Below the pieces are notes generated by a model, which was given only the letters and a program-made list of their open reading frames with translations, was not told where the DNA came from and made no database searches. This document shows, one piece after another, positions 34,207 to 43,101 of a stretch of DNA of 64,000 nucleotides. The stretch spans positions 3,844,001 to 3,908,000 of the forward strand of contig NZ_VFPO01000001.1 in assembly GCF_006716765.1 (NCBI RefSeq), given 5' to 3'. Position numbers and translations under genes: made by a program. The stretch is from Actinomadura hallensis. Lineage in GTDB: Bacteria; Actinomycetota; Actinomycetes; Streptosporangiales; Streptosporangiaceae. Positions within the stretch are counted from its first letter, which is position 1. Each line of letters starts with the position of its first letter.

Positions 34207-34545
34207 TCAGTCGATCGGGCGGATCTCGACGATGGGGCAGGCCGGCCAGGACCGCGCGATCGCCATCGCCTCGTCCAGATCGGCGACCTCGACCTCGGCG
34301 TACCCGGAGACGACCTCCTTGCCCTCCACGAACGGCCCGTCGGTGACGATCGCGTCGCCGCCGGTCAGCCGCATCGTCGTCGCGGTCTCGGCCGGACGCA
34401 GATGCGCGTGGTGAGTGATCTTGGACGCGTGCTCGGCGAACCAGCGGCCCACCGCCTCGAACGCCTCCTGCCGCCGCCCGTCGTCCATCGCCTCCAGTTC
34501 GCGTGCGAACTCCTCGGTCTCCGCGAACATCAGCACGTACTTCAC
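34207..34545 (-). CDS. YCII-related (DGPF) protein, partner of the ECF sigma factor
   Basis: A 112-residue ferredoxin-fold protein with the family mark VTDGPFVEGKEVVSGYAEVE and start VKYVLMFAETEEF (GTG, AGAGGAG upstream). DGPF proteins are regularly encoded next to ECF42-type sigma factors; whether they signal to the sigma factor or are its targets is not settled. The sigma gene follows by 4 bases. Confidence 0.88.
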   Translation of the reverse strand: MKYVLMFAETEEFARELEAMDDGRRQEAFEAVGRWFAEHASKITHHAHLRPAETATTMRLTGGDAIVTDGPFVEGKEVVSGYAEVEVADLDEAMAIARSWPACPIVEIRPID

Positions 34546-34668
34546 GCCGGCGCTCCTCTGGTCGGTGAACGGACTTCACCCACTAGACGAACGAGGCACG
34601 CCCCGATCGGACACCCCTGCCGGACGAATCCGCCGGAAAGAATCCGCCGGGGGCCGCGGTGTCCGCCG

Positions 34669-35736
34669 TCAGGACGTGGCGCGCAGGGTGACGTGCCGGA
34701 TGAGGTGGACGTCGGTGGACGGGCCCGTGGAGGCCGCGAAGCCGAACTTGACGGTGCTCGGGACGGGCGTGGGCGCGGCGAACCGCAGCACCCGCTGGAA
34801 GCCCTTGCCGTCCTGGAAGTCGATGTCGACGGTGGCGACCGGCGCCGATCCCGGCGGCACGGTCAGGCGGACGGTCCGCTTCACCGGTTCCAGCAGCGCC
34901 TCGGCCCGCGCCGGCGTTACGCGGGCGGGCATGTTCCCCGGGCCCCCGTGGAGCCGGCCGGGCAGTGTCGACGACCAGGTGCCGGTGGCCGTCCTGCTCG
35001 CCGTGCCGCTGATGAAGCAGTATCCCTCGGTTCCGTTCCCCGGGCCGCGGACGGTCACGACGTTGGGGGCGATGGGAGGGACGGCGAACGTCGTCCCGGC
35101 CGGGGAGCGCCGGGCGCAGCCGTTGCCCCGCATCTCCCCGTCGCCGAAGTAGTCGCCGACGACGTCCAGCCCGATGCCGAGGTACCCGCCGGCGACGCCC
35201 GGGACGACGGGGGCCCCGGGGCGGTCCGCCGGGAGCCGCTGGGCGTAGCCGAGGCTTCCGCCGAAGGCGCCGGGCGTGGTGAGCCGTCCGGAGCCGTCGG
35301 TGAGGAAGAAGGAGACGCCGTCCGCCGGGGTCCGCGTGGTGTTGCCGTACTGCCACTGCTCGAACGTGATCTCCAGCCCGTCCCGCGACGGAACCGGCGA
35401 GTCGAACATGACGGCGCCCGTCTCCTCGAAATGGGCGTCGGTGAGCTGGAGGTACCCGTGCGGGGCCGCACCGGCCGGGGGCACGGGACCCGCCGGGTCC
35501 GGGTGGCATCCGCCGAGCGGATGGTTCGCGGCCTCCTCGACCGGGCCTCCCCGCGGCGCGCCCGTCAGGCAGGCGGCCCCGTACCCGATCAGCCGCGCGT
35601 CGGCGGTGGCTCCGGTGAACGGCTCGTCGAACAGCACCTCTCCCGGACGCGCCTGCGCCGCCGGGACGAACCCCGTCGCCACGACCGCCGCGGCGACCCC
35701 CATCGCCGCGACGGCGCCGGACACCCCACGTTTCAT
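34669..35736 (-). CDS. Secreted L-type-lectin-like (ConA-fold) protein
   Basis: A 355-residue exported protein. The signal peptide is MKRGVSGAVAAMGVAAAVVA with cleavage near AQA. The core resembles L-type lectin domains: FTGATADARLIGYGAACLTG, DGVSFFLTDGSGRLTTPGAF and GGYLGIGLDVVGDYFGDGEM, which holds candidate Ca2+/Mn2+ ligands. Two cysteine pairs are likely (TGAPR/GGCHP region and GNGC/EGYC). It probably binds surface or environmental glycans (inference). AAGAG precedes the ATG. It stands alone. Confidence 0.8.
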   Translation of the reverse strand: MKRGVSGAVAAMGVAAAVVATGFVPAAQARPGEVLFDEPFTGATADARLIGYGAACLTGAPRGGPVEEAANHPLGGCHPDPAGPVPPAGAAPHGYLQLTDAHFEETGAVMFDSPVPSRDGLEITFEQWQYGNTTRTPADGVSFFLTDGSGRLTTPGAFGGSLGYAQRLPADRPGAPVVPGVAGGYLGIGLDVVGDYFGDGEMRGNGCARRSPAGTTFAVPPIAPNVVTVRGPGNGTEGYCFISGTASRTATGTWSSTLPGRLHGGPGNMPARVTPARAEALLEPVKRTVRLTVPPGSAPVATVDIDFQDGKGFQRVLRFAAPTPVPSTVKFGFAASTGPSTDVHLIRHVTLRATS

Positions 35737-35955
35737 GTTCGGCTCTTCTTTCTCGAGTTCGACGTAATGGCACTTGCCGGATTCATGTGAACACGAACCG
35801 CCGACGCATGACCATGCTCACAGCGACATTCAGACCAGATCATTACAAAGGTGCGCGGCCATCCATCGAACGGTCACGCCTTCGTCTACAGAGGGGGGCC
35901 GGTGAGACGTCTCGGGGAACCATTCCTCCGGTGGCGGTAGGGCCAATAATCCAAT

Positions 35956-36789
35956 TCACCCTTTTTCATGACCTCCATGGGCTCGCCGCATTCCACGGCC
36001 GGACCTCTGGTCGCGGGCCCATACGAAGGCAGTCCCGCCGCGTCCGCCGTCCACTCCCCCGCCGCCCCCGATCAGGCCCGCCGCTCGCCGCCGGACGCGC
36101 GCGGAGACGAGGCTGAGCAGGACGATCAGCAGCAGGGCCGCGCCCGCCCACAGCGGGGCGGTCGGCGAGGACTCCCTGATCAGCAGCGCACCCGCCGCCG
36201 CGCCCGCCACGAGCGCGCCCACCGACAGCGACCGGCGCACGGCCCGGTCCCTCGGCTGCTTCGGGTCGGCGACCAGCCCGGCGAGCGGGGAGGTCACCAC
36301 GACCGTCGGGTAGTCGGGCACGCCGACGCGCCGCACGATCGCGAACTGCCACCCCATGGCGGCGGCCAGGGCGGCGATCAGCACATGCCGCTCGAGGCGG
36401 TCGACATGGCCGAACCTCGTCTCGATCAAGGCCGCGGCGACGAGGAGGCCCGTCTGCACGATCGTCGCCGTTCCCAGCAGGACGCCGCGGTGCGCCGCCC
36501 GCGCGAAGGCGAGGTGCCCGCCGGCCGCGGCGCCGACGCAGAAGAACAGGGTCGAGGCGGCAGGACCGGTCACGTTCCCGCTCCCGCCGAACCCCAGTCC
36601 GAGGATGATGACGTTGCCCGTCATGTTCGCGACGAACACCTTGAGTTCCACATAGCTGAAAGCATCCACTAAGCCGGAATTAATCGTGAGAAGGACCAAT
36701 ATGAGCGGCAGTGGACCGTGCTCACGCACCTCTGGCATCCGGCCACTGTCGCAGAGCCCGGCCCTGAATTCACCGACCGGAGAACGCAT
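35956..36789 (-). CDS. DUF1275 (YoaK-family) integral membrane protein
   Basis: A 277-residue protein with about six transmembrane segments and the family signature GLVDAFSYVELKVFVANMTG. Further helices are STLFFCVGAAAGGHLAFA and PLWAGAALLLIVLLSLVSA. The tail is Gly-rich and soluble. Function is unknown in the family. The listed ATG and MPEVREHGPL, 17 codons later, are both possible; neither has a good ribosome site. Divergent from tetR. Confidence 0.85.
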   Translation of the reverse strand: MRSPVGEFRAGLCDSGRMPEVREHGPLPLILVLLTINSGLVDAFSYVELKVFVANMTGNVIILGLGFGGSGNVTGPAASTLFFCVGAAAGGHLAFARAAHRGVLLGTATIVQTGLLVAAALIETRFGHVDRLERHVLIAALAAAMGWQFAIVRRVGVPDYPTVVVTSPLAGLVADPKQPRDRAVRRSLSVGALVAGAAAGALLIRESSPTAPLWAGAALLLIVLLSLVSARVRRRAAGLIGGGGGVDGGRGGTAFVWARDQRSGRGMRRAHGGHEKG

Positions 36790-36891
36790 TTCCGGCTGCG
36801 AGTCGCACCGCGAGCGGGACGACCGCAGGGCCTCCGAGGGAGGCGCCGTCGGTCCGCCGGAGCACCCCGGACCGTCCGCGAAGCCATATTT

Positions 36892-36903
36892 GACCGATCG
36901 TTC
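36892..36903. promoter_or_regulatory. TetR operator copy 1, upstream of tetR
   Basis: GACCGATCGTTC with a palindromic CGATCG centre, 24 bases before the tetR start. The reverse complement of exactly the same 12 bases occurs at 37557-37568 at the beginning of the MFS gene. Matching sites at the regulator and its target support autoregulation and control of the operon. Confidence 0.65.
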
Positions 36904-36926
36904 TGCATAGGGCTAGGGTTCGGGAC

Positions 36927-37508
36927 GTGGCGAGGACCAAGGAGTTCGATCCGGACGCGGCCCTGCAGAAGGCGCTGGAGCTGTTCTGGGAGCGGGGCTA
37001 CGAGGCGACGTCCATGGCCGACCTGGTCGAGCATCTGGGCATCGCCCGCGCGAGCATCTACGCGACCTTCGGCGGCAAGCACGACCTCTACGTGAAGGCC
37101 CTCGAGAGGTACCTGCAGACCCGCGACCCCGATGTCGCCGAGGTGCTGTCCCAGCCCGGGCCGGCGCTCCCGGCCGTGCGGGCGCTGGTCGAGAGCTACG
37201 CCGAGGAGTCGGCCCACGACCCGCGCCGGCGCGGCTGCATGGTCGTCAACGCGGCCGTGGAGCTCATGCCGCGCGATCCGCAGATCGCCCGCAGGGTCGA
37301 GGCGAGCTGGGACACCGTGGAGACCGCGCTGACCTCGGCGCTGACCCGGGCGCGGGCCCAGGGCGAGATCTCCGCCGACAAGGACCCGCGCGCCCTGGCC
37401 CGGTTCCTGCTCGTGATGATGCAGGGCATGCGCGTGCTCGGCCGCGCGCACCCCGAGCCCGGCAGGCTCCGCGACGCCGCCGCGCAGGCGCTGGCCGCCC
37501 TGGACTGA
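36927..37508 (+). CDS. TetR/AcrR-family regulator of the MFS-SDR operon
   Basis: A 193-residue regulator starting at GTG. The helix-turn-helix is ALELFWERGYEATSMADLVE followed by LGIARASIYATFGGKHDLYV; the C-terminal domain (RRRGCMVVNAAVELMPRDPQ) is of the TetR_C type seen with dehydrogenase and exporter targets. The MFS gene follows 14 bases later and the SDR overlaps it, giving a three-gene operon. Confidence 0.9.
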   Translation: MARTKEFDPDAALQKALELFWERGYEATSMADLVEHLGIARASIYATFGGKHDLYVKALERYLQTRDPDVAEVLSQPGPALPAVRALVESYAEESAHDPRRRGCMVVNAAVELMPRDPQIARRVEASWDTVETALTSALTRARAQGEISADKDPRALARFLLVMMQGMRVLGRAHPEPGRLRDAAAQALAALD

Positions 37509-37522
37509 GAGAGGGATTCTCT

Positions 37523-38893
37523 GTGACGAGCAGCGCTTCCGCGTGCCCTGATTCTGGAACGATCGGTCTCGAAAGCCGAGGTGCAGCGAAGGCGTTCCTT
37601 CTGCTCGGAAGCGTGCAGGTCACGCTCATCGCGACGATCACCGTCATCACCGTGGCGCTGCCCGCCGTCCAGCGGGACCTGCACGTCGACGAGGCGGGCC
37701 TGGTGCTGGTCAGCTCCGCCTACGGCCTGGCGTTCGGCGGGCTGCTGCTGCTCGGCGGGCGGCTGGCGGACTCGCTGGGGCGCAGGCGGGTCTTCGCCGC
37801 CGGCATGACCGTGTTCGGGCTCGGCTCGGCGGCGGCCGGGCTGGCCCCGTGGGCCTCGGTGCTGCTGACCGCCCGCTTCGTCCAGGGCGCCGGGGCCGCG
37901 CTGGCGGCCCCGGCGGCGATGGCGCTGCTCGGTGCCGTGTTCCCCGATCCGCGCCGCCGGGGGCGGGCGCTGGCGGTCTGGGGCGGGCTGAGCGCCGCCG
38001 GCGCGACGGCCGGGACCGTCCTCTCGGGCGTGGCGATCACCTGGATCTCGTGGCGATGGGTGTTCCTGGTCCCGGTCGCGGTGTCGGCGGTCGCGGTGAT
38101 CGCGGTGGTCGCGGGCCTCTTCCCGGCCGACCGCACGGCGGGAGGCGCGCGCATCGACTGGCCCGGCGCCGTCCTGGTGACCGCCGGGCTGGCCGTGCTG
38201 ATCTACGGGCTGCAGCGTTCCGGCTGGCTCGTCCTCGGCGGCGCGGCGCTGCTCGTCCTGTTCGGGGCGGCCGAGCATCGCGTCCCCGCCCCGCTGGTGC
38301 CGCCGCCGTTCCTGCGCGGACGGGTCCTTCCCCTGATCGCCGTCGCGGCCTGCGCCGGGGCGATGGCCACCGCGTTCTTCCTGCTCTCGCTCCATCTGCA
38401 GCAGGTCCGGGGCCTGTCCCCGCTGCGGACGTCGGCGGCCTTCCTGCTGCCGGTCCCCGCGCTCCTCGCCTCCGGCCCGCTGGCCGGGCGGCTCGTCCCC
38501 CGGCTGGGCGCCCGCCTCGTGCTGGCGGCCGGGACGGCCACAGCGGCCGCGGGCCTGCTGCTGCTCAGCCTGCTCGACGTGCCGTACGCGGGGCTGGTCG
38601 TCTTCCCCCTCGGCGCCGGCGCGACGTTCTCCGCCGCCACGCTCGCCGTGATGCGGGACGCGCGGGACGACCGGTCCGGACTGGCGGGCGGGCTGCTGAA
38701 CACCGCGATGGAGATCGGCCCGCCGGTCGGCCTCGCGGCGCTGGTGTCGCTCGCGGCCGCGCACTCGCACCATCCGCCGACCGGACATGCCTTCGCCCTG
38801 AGGGCCGCGGCCGCCGCGCTCCTCGCCCTCGCCCTGTTCGCGGCGCTGCCGCGCCGAACCCGAGAAACAACGACAAAGGAGTCCAAGCGATGA
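37523..38893 (+). CDS. MFS drug-efflux-type transporter
   Basis: A 456-residue member of the DHA2-like (about 14-helix) group. Helix 1 is AFLLLGSVQVTLIATITVIT, the A-motif is GGRLADSLGRRRVFAAGMTV and helix 5 motif C-like text is GLSAAGATAGTVLSGV. The GTG start has GAGAGG 8 bases upstream. Oddly, the second TetR operator lies 34 bases inside this reading frame, so either the promoter is internal to the leader or repression is by roadblock. It overlaps the SDR gene by 4 bases. Confidence 0.87.
   Translation: MTSSASACPDSGTIGLESRGAAKAFLLLGSVQVTLIATITVITVALPAVQRDLHVDEAGLVLVSSAYGLAFGGLLLLGGRLADSLGRRRVFAAGMTVFGLGSAAAGLAPWASVLLTARFVQGAGAALAAPAAMALLGAVFPDPRRRGRALAVWGGLSAAGATAGTVLSGVAITWISWRWVFLVPVAVSAVAVIAVVAGLFPADRTAGGARIDWPGAVLVTAGLAVLIYGLQRSGWLVLGGAALLVLFGAAEHRVPAPLVPPPFLRGRVLPLIAVAACAGAMATAFFLLSLHLQQVRGLSPLRTSAAFLLPVPALLASGPLAGRLVPRLGARLVLAAGTATAAAGLLLLSLLDVPYAGLVVFPLGAGATFSAATLAVMRDARDDRSGLAGGLLNTAMEIGPPVGLAALVSLAAAHSHHPPTGHAFALRAAAAALLALALFAALPRRTRETTTKESKR
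37557..37568. promoter_or_regulatory. TetR operator copy 2, inside the 5' end of the MFS gene
   Basis: GAACGATCGGTC is the exact reverse complement of the site upstream of tetR. Its position after the apparent MFS start codon is unusual for a TetR operator. Confidence 0.6.
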
Positions 38894-39648
38894 CCGCACG
38901 TTTCACCGGCCGGGTCGCCCTCGTCACCGGCGGAGGGGCCGGCCTCGGCCGGGCCACGGCGCTCGCCTTCGCCCGTGAGGGCGCCACCGTGGTGGTCGCC
39001 GGCCGCGGCGCCGGCGCGCTGGAGGAGACCGTGAAGCTGATCGAGGACGAGGGCGGCCGGGCCGACGCGGTGACCGCCGACGTGACCGGCTCGCAGGACG
39101 TGGCCCGGCTCGTGGCGACCACCGTGGAACGCCACGGCGGGCTGCACATCGCGTTCAACAACGCGGGCGTGCTGGAGGCCGGGCCGCTCGCGGACATGGA
39201 CGAGGCGGCCTGGGAGCGCCAGCTGGCCGTGAACCTGACCGGCGTCTTCCACTGCATGAAGCACGAGATCGCCCACATGCGCCGCAACGGCGGCGGCGTG
39301 ATCGTCAACACCGCGTCCAACGTGGGCGCGCACATGCGGCTGCCGTTCATGGGCGCCTACGCGGCGACCAAGGCGGCGGTGAGCGCGCTGACCCGGGCCG
39401 CCGCGAAGGAGTATGCCGGGGAAGGGATCCGCGTCAACGCGATCAGCCCCGGCCCCCTCGACACGCCCATGTCGATGCTGCCCGGCGAGACCGAGAGCGA
39501 CCGGGCCGAGCGGATGAAGGACGCGCTGCCCGCCGGCAGGGTCGGGACGCTCGCCGAGGCGGCGTCCGCGGTGCTCTGGCTCGCGTCCCCCGAGGCCGCG
39601 TTCACCCTCGGCCACGACCTGGTCGTCGACGGGGGCGCCGCCGCCTGA
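38890..39648 (+). CDS. Short-chain dehydrogenase/reductase (SDR, classical type)
   Basis: A 252-residue NAD(P)-dependent oxidoreductase. The cofactor motif is ALVTGGGAGLGRATALA (TGxxxGxG), with NNAG at FNNAGVLEAG, catalytic Ser in NTASNVGAHM and YxxxK as GAYAATKAAV. The C-terminus is canonical (PGPLDTPMSM, VDGGAA). The ATG has AAAGGAG upstream and overlaps the transporter stop. The pair suggests export and reduction of one compound class, induced through TetR (inference). Confidence 0.92.
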   Translation: MTARFTGRVALVTGGGAGLGRATALAFAREGATVVVAGRGAGALEETVKLIEDEGGRADAVTADVTGSQDVARLVATTVERHGGLHIAFNNAGVLEAGPLADMDEAAWERQLAVNLTGVFHCMKHEIAHMRRNGGGVIVNTASNVGAHMRLPFMGAYAATKAAVSALTRAAAKEYAGEGIRVNAISPGPLDTPMSMLPGETESDRAERMKDALPAGRVGTLAEAASAVLWLASPEAAFTLGHDLVVDGGAAA

Positions 39649-39702
39649 CCCGCGGAGGGGGACGGGCCCGTGGTCAGTGGCCCGTGGTTCAGTGGCCGGA
39701 GG

Positions 39703-40965
39703 TCAGCCCCGCTTGGGACGCAGCGCGGCGGGCCCGTGGCGGACCATCGAGGTGAGCGTGCGCCACCAGGGCACCGCGGGGTCGGGGTCGTGCCCCGCCG
39801 CCATGCGGTGGAGCTGGTCGGCGTGCCATTGGATGTCCACCGCGCTGTCCAGGGGCCGGATGTCGGTGAGGCGCCCGATCAGCCCGCGCGCCCCGACGGC
39901 GATGTGCGGAACGTCCAGCCGCTCCGCGCCGCGCTCGAACAGCGCCTTGGCGGCGTCGGGGGTGACGCAGGCGGGCCTCCCCACGCCGACGATGTCGCAG
40001 TCGCCGGCGGCCAGGGCCTCCTCCATCGCGGCGCGGGTGCGGAACCCCCCGGTGACGGCGATCGGCGTCCGCCCGGCCACCTCCCGGACGGTCCGGGCGT
40101 AGTCCAGGAAGTACGCCTCCCGCGCGCGGGTGGACTCGGCCATCACGCCCATCATGGCGGGGGCCTCGTAGGAGCCCCCGCTGATCTCGATGAGGTCGAC
40201 GCCCTCGGCGGCGAGCGCGCGGACGACCTCGCGGGACTCCTCCTCGGTGAACCCGCCGCGCTGGAAGTCGGCGGAGTTGAGCTTGATCCCGACGGAGAAA
40301 CCGGGGCTGACGGCGGCCCGGATCGCGCGCAGCACCTCCAGGACGAAGGCGCGGCGGCGCTCGGGGGCGCCGCCCCAGTCGTCGTCGCGCCGGTTCGAGA
40401 TGGGCGACAGGAACTGGGTGACGAGGTAGCCGTGCGCACCGTGGATCTGGACCCCGTCGAACCCGGCGGCCTCGACCACCGCGGCGGCGGTGGCGAACCT
40501 CGCGATGATCTCGCGGATCTCCGCGTCGGTCAGGGCGCGGGGCTTGGCGGCGCCGGGGACGCGGGCGGGGATCGCGCTGGGCGCGACCGGCCGTTCGCGC
40601 CCGGCGCGCCGGTTGGCCTGGCGGCCGGCGTGGTTGAGCTGCACCCAGATCGGCCCGCCGCCGTCGCGGTAGCTCTTGGCCCACCGGGTCAGGGCGTCCA
40701 GATGGCGGTCGTCCTCGATCACGACGTTGCCGGGCTCGCTCAGGTGCCGCCGGTCGACCGAGGCGTTGCCGGTGACCAGCAGGCCGTACCCGCCGGTCGC
40801 CCACCGGCGATAGAGGGTCTCCAGCCGGGCGTCGGGCGCGCCGTCGGGCCGGGCGAGGCCCTCGCTCAGCGCCGACTTCATCAGCCGGTTGGGCAGGATC
40901 AGGCCCGATCCGAGGGTCAGGGGCTCGCCCAGGCGGCCGTCGCGGCCGGTCGGGGTGGAACTCAT
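39703..40965 (-). CDS. NADH:flavin oxidoreductase, old yellow enzyme family
   Basis: A 420-residue FMN enzyme with a TIM barrel. Visible pieces are LPNRLMKSALSEGLARPDGA, IWVQLNHAGRQANR, the substrate-binding GVQIHGAHGYLVTQFLSPIS with its conserved HGAH, and FMN phosphate site TGGFRT. It likely reduces activated C=C bonds of an unknown substrate. AAGGAG precedes the ATG. It is convergent with the SDR gene across 54 bases containing a short tandem duplication and no clear hairpin. Confidence 0.9.
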   Translation of the reverse strand: MSSTPTGRDGRLGEPLTLGSGLILPNRLMKSALSEGLARPDGAPDARLETLYRRWATGGYGLLVTGNASVDRRHLSEPGNVVIEDDRHLDALTRWAKSYRDGGGPIWVQLNHAGRQANRRAGRERPVAPSAIPARVPGAAKPRALTDAEIREIIARFATAAAVVEAAGFDGVQIHGAHGYLVTQFLSPISNRRDDDWGGAPERRRAFVLEVLRAIRAAVSPGFSVGIKLNSADFQRGGFTEEESREVVRALAAEGVDLIEISGGSYEAPAMMGVMAESTRAREAYFLDYARTVREVAGRTPIAVTGGFRTRAAMEEALAAGDCDIVGVGRPACVTPDAAKALFERGAERLDVPHIAVGARGLIGRLTDIRPLDSAVDIQWHADQLHRMAAGHDPDPAVPWWRTLTSMVRHGPAALRPKRG

Positions 40966-41160
40966 CGCTCAGCTCACTCCTTGCGGCCGTCTCCGGCTCG
41001 CGTCGGTCACGCGCCGGCGCGGGACGCGCGCGCCCGGCGGCGCGAGATCACGTTGAACGCGGCAGCCTAATCGGGCCAGGAGGGAGCGGGAAGGCCGGCG
41101 GAACGTTCCGGTCGCGGTTCTTTCGCCGCCGGAGCCGTGGAGCGAGTGCCGTCCCGGGGG

Positions 41161-41610
41161 TCAGGCGTCCAGCTCGGCGGCCAGTTTCGTCAGCTGCGCG
41201 TCGTAGATGCTCCGCAGGCCCTTCGGGGCGAAGATCCGCTCGAAGACGCCGCCCACGCCGCCGGCCCCGTCCCAGGTCGTCTTGATGTGGACGCGCGATC
41301 CGCCGTTCGCGGGGGACACGGTCCAGGTGTTGACCATCGAGGAGTTGGCGTCCTTCTCCACCAGGGTGTCCGCGGAGGGGGCGCTCACCGAGAACAGGCA
41401 GTCGCGGATCCGCTTGCTCGTCGCGGCGAGTTTCCAGTGCACCACCGTGCCCGCTCCCTGGCCGCCTTCGCGCACCTCGTACTCGCCGAAGTGCTCGGTC
41501 AGCATCCTGGAGCGCACGCCCGTGTAGTCCCCGAGCGCCTCGAGCACCCGCTCCGGGCTCGCCTTCAGCGTCTTCTCAGCAGTCACCACGACCTGTCCCA
41601 TGCCGCTCAT
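41161..41610 (-). CDS. SRPBCC-family (START-like, polyketide cyclase/dehydrase) protein
   Basis: A 149-residue single-domain protein. The start MGQVVVTAEKTLKASPERVL and the core WTVSPANGGSRVHIKTTWDG fit the helix-grip fold, which binds hydrophobic ligands. No catalytic residue can be named. A second ATG lies three codons in. The gene is monocistronic between the OYE homologue and the protease terminator. Confidence 0.8.
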   Translation of the reverse strand: MSGMGQVVVTAEKTLKASPERVLEALGDYTGVRSRMLTEHFGEYEVREGGQGAGTVVHWKLAATSKRIRDCLFSVSAPSADTLVEKDANSSMVNTWTVSPANGGSRVHIKTTWDGAGGVGGVFERIFAPKGLRSIYDAQLTKLAAELDA

Positions 41611-41794
41611 CTAACCGCAACGGCCCCTCGTGACACCTCTGACGCCCCGCGGCACACCGACGCGCCGGCACCCACGCCGACCCGGTCCTCCTGCACACCC
41701 CTCTAACCGAGACCCTGCAAACCCCAGCCGCCACGAACACCCACCAAGCAACAATCCGAGACACCCCCAACCCGCCTGACTCGGGCCGCTCGCA

Positions 41795-41846
41795 CAGTCA
41801 CGGCCACGGTGCCCTGGGTGTGGGGCGGGCGCCGTGGCCGTGACTG
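41795..41846. terminator. Strong hairpin terminator after the S1 protease gene
   Basis: A 19-base stem with a single G-T mismatch (CAGTCACGGCCACGGTGCC against GGCGCCGTGGCCGTGACTG) and a loop of about 14 bases, 17 bases beyond the protease stop. It is the longest stem found in the window. Confidence 0.85.
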
Positions 41847-41862
41847 GGGGTGTGAGTGTCGT

Positions 41863-42972
41863 CTAGGAGGAGATCTGGGCGCCGAAGGCCTGCAGGGCCT
41901 CGGTGACCGGCTGGAAGAAGGTGACGCCGCCGACGCGGCAGTTGCCCGAGCCGCCGGAGGTGAGGCCGAGGGCGGTGGTCCCCGCGAAGAGCGGGCCGCC
42001 GCTGTCGCCCGGCTCCGCACAGACGGTCGTCTGGATCATGCCGGTGACCGTGCCTTCGGGGAAGTTCACCGTGGCGTTGGTGGCGAGGACGCGGCCGGTG
42101 GAGACGCCCGTGGTGCTGCCGCTGCGCACCACCTGCTGTCCCACGACGGCGTTGCCGGCCTGGGTGATGCGCCGGGCCCGGCCGTTGTAGAGGTTGACGG
42201 CGCTCGGGCCCGCCTGCGCCGACCGGACGAGCGCGAAGTCGTTCCCGGGGAAGCTGCTCGCCACCGTGGTGCCGAGGAGCTGGGAGCCCCGCTGGTCCGC
42301 GGCCCAGTTCCGGACGGCGTTCCCGCAGTGCCCCGCCGTGAGGAAGAAGTCCTGCCCGCCGCGCTTGACGTTGAAGCCGAGCGAGCAGCGGGAGCCCTGC
42401 CCGAAGATCGCGTCGCCGCCGAGCGCGAACGTGCGCAGGCGCCCGTCGATGCGCACCGTCCGGATCGCCGGCCCCATGCGCTGGGCCATCCGCCGGACCG
42501 CCGCCATCTGCGCCCCCTTCACCGAGTCGTCCGTCCAGACGGTGACCTGGGAGGTGGCGGGGTCGATGGCCCAGCCGGTCCCCGGCACGCCCGTCATCGA
42601 CTGCCGGAGCCGCGCGGTGATCCGGTTCAGCGTCGCGGGGCTGCGCCGCGTCAGCTTCGGCACCGCCCCGGCCGCGCGGACCATCGCCGCGTCGCCCTCG
42701 TTGGTGACCGTGACGACGGGCCGCCCGGCGGAGTCGATGTAGGCGCCGGCCGTGCGCGCGCCGAGCCGGTCGGTCAGCCTCGCGGCCAGCGTCCCGGCGG
42801 AACCGGTCCGGGCGTTCGTCGCCTGCTCACCGGTCAGCGCGGCCTGCTTCTCGCCGCCGGACCGGTCCGGCATGCTCACCGCGTACAGCGAGCCGGCCAC
42901 GAGGCCGGCGGATCCGGCGGCCACCGCGGACCACGTCACCGCGGCGCGCAGACGACTCTTTCTCGCCCTCAT
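41863..42972 (-). CDS. Secreted S1-family serine protease with propeptide (streptogrisin-like)
   Basis: A 369-residue exported chymotrypsin-fold protease made as a proenzyme. A signal/anchor segment (AVTWSAVAAGSAGLVAGSLY) is followed by an alpha-lytic-protease-type propeptide (about 60-190), then the mature domain beginning near FALGGDAIFGQGSRCSLGFN. The triad is His in FFLTAGHCGNA, Asp in FPGNDFALVRS and Ser in AEPGDSGGPLF. Cysteines pair as in streptogrisins. GGAGG lies 5 bases before the ATG. It probably degrades external protein. Confidence 0.92.
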   Translation of the reverse strand: MRARKSRLRAAVTWSAVAAGSAGLVAGSLYAVSMPDRSGGEKQAALTGEQATNARTGSAGTLAARLTDRLGARTAGAYIDSAGRPVVTVTNEGDAAMVRAAGAVPKLTRRSPATLNRITARLRQSMTGVPGTGWAIDPATSQVTVWTDDSVKGAQMAAVRRMAQRMGPAIRTVRIDGRLRTFALGGDAIFGQGSRCSLGFNVKRGGQDFFLTAGHCGNAVRNWAADQRGSQLLGTTVASSFPGNDFALVRSAQAGPSAVNLYNGRARRITQAGNAVVGQQVVRSGSTTGVSTGRVLATNATVNFPEGTVTGMIQTTVCAEPGDSGGPLFAGTTALGLTSGGSGNCRVGGVTFFQPVTEALQAFGAQISS

Positions 42973-43101
42973 GGGGTCCTCCAAGTCCGACATGCCGATC
43001 TACGGGTGGAGGTACGCGGCCCCCGGCCGGGGAGTTCAAGGCCCGCGGGAGCGCCAGGTGAGGGGCCTCGCGGCGGCCGCGGTTTCGATAGCGTCGGGAT
43101 C

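Noticed and set aside
30972..34346. Plus-strand open frame of 1124 codons
   Set aside because: Antisense to the GH15 and ECF sigma genes, which have clear motifs; the plus-strand product is low-complexity.
38203..39615. Minus-strand open frame of 470 codons over the MFS/SDR genes
   Set aside because: The SDR and MFS signatures on the plus strand explain the open frame.
39655..39700. Short tandem repeat (CCCGTGGTCAGTGG, then CCCGTGGTTCAGTGG) between SDR and OYE genes
   Set aside because: Only two imperfect units with no stem of useful length; not enough to call a terminator or regulatory repeat.
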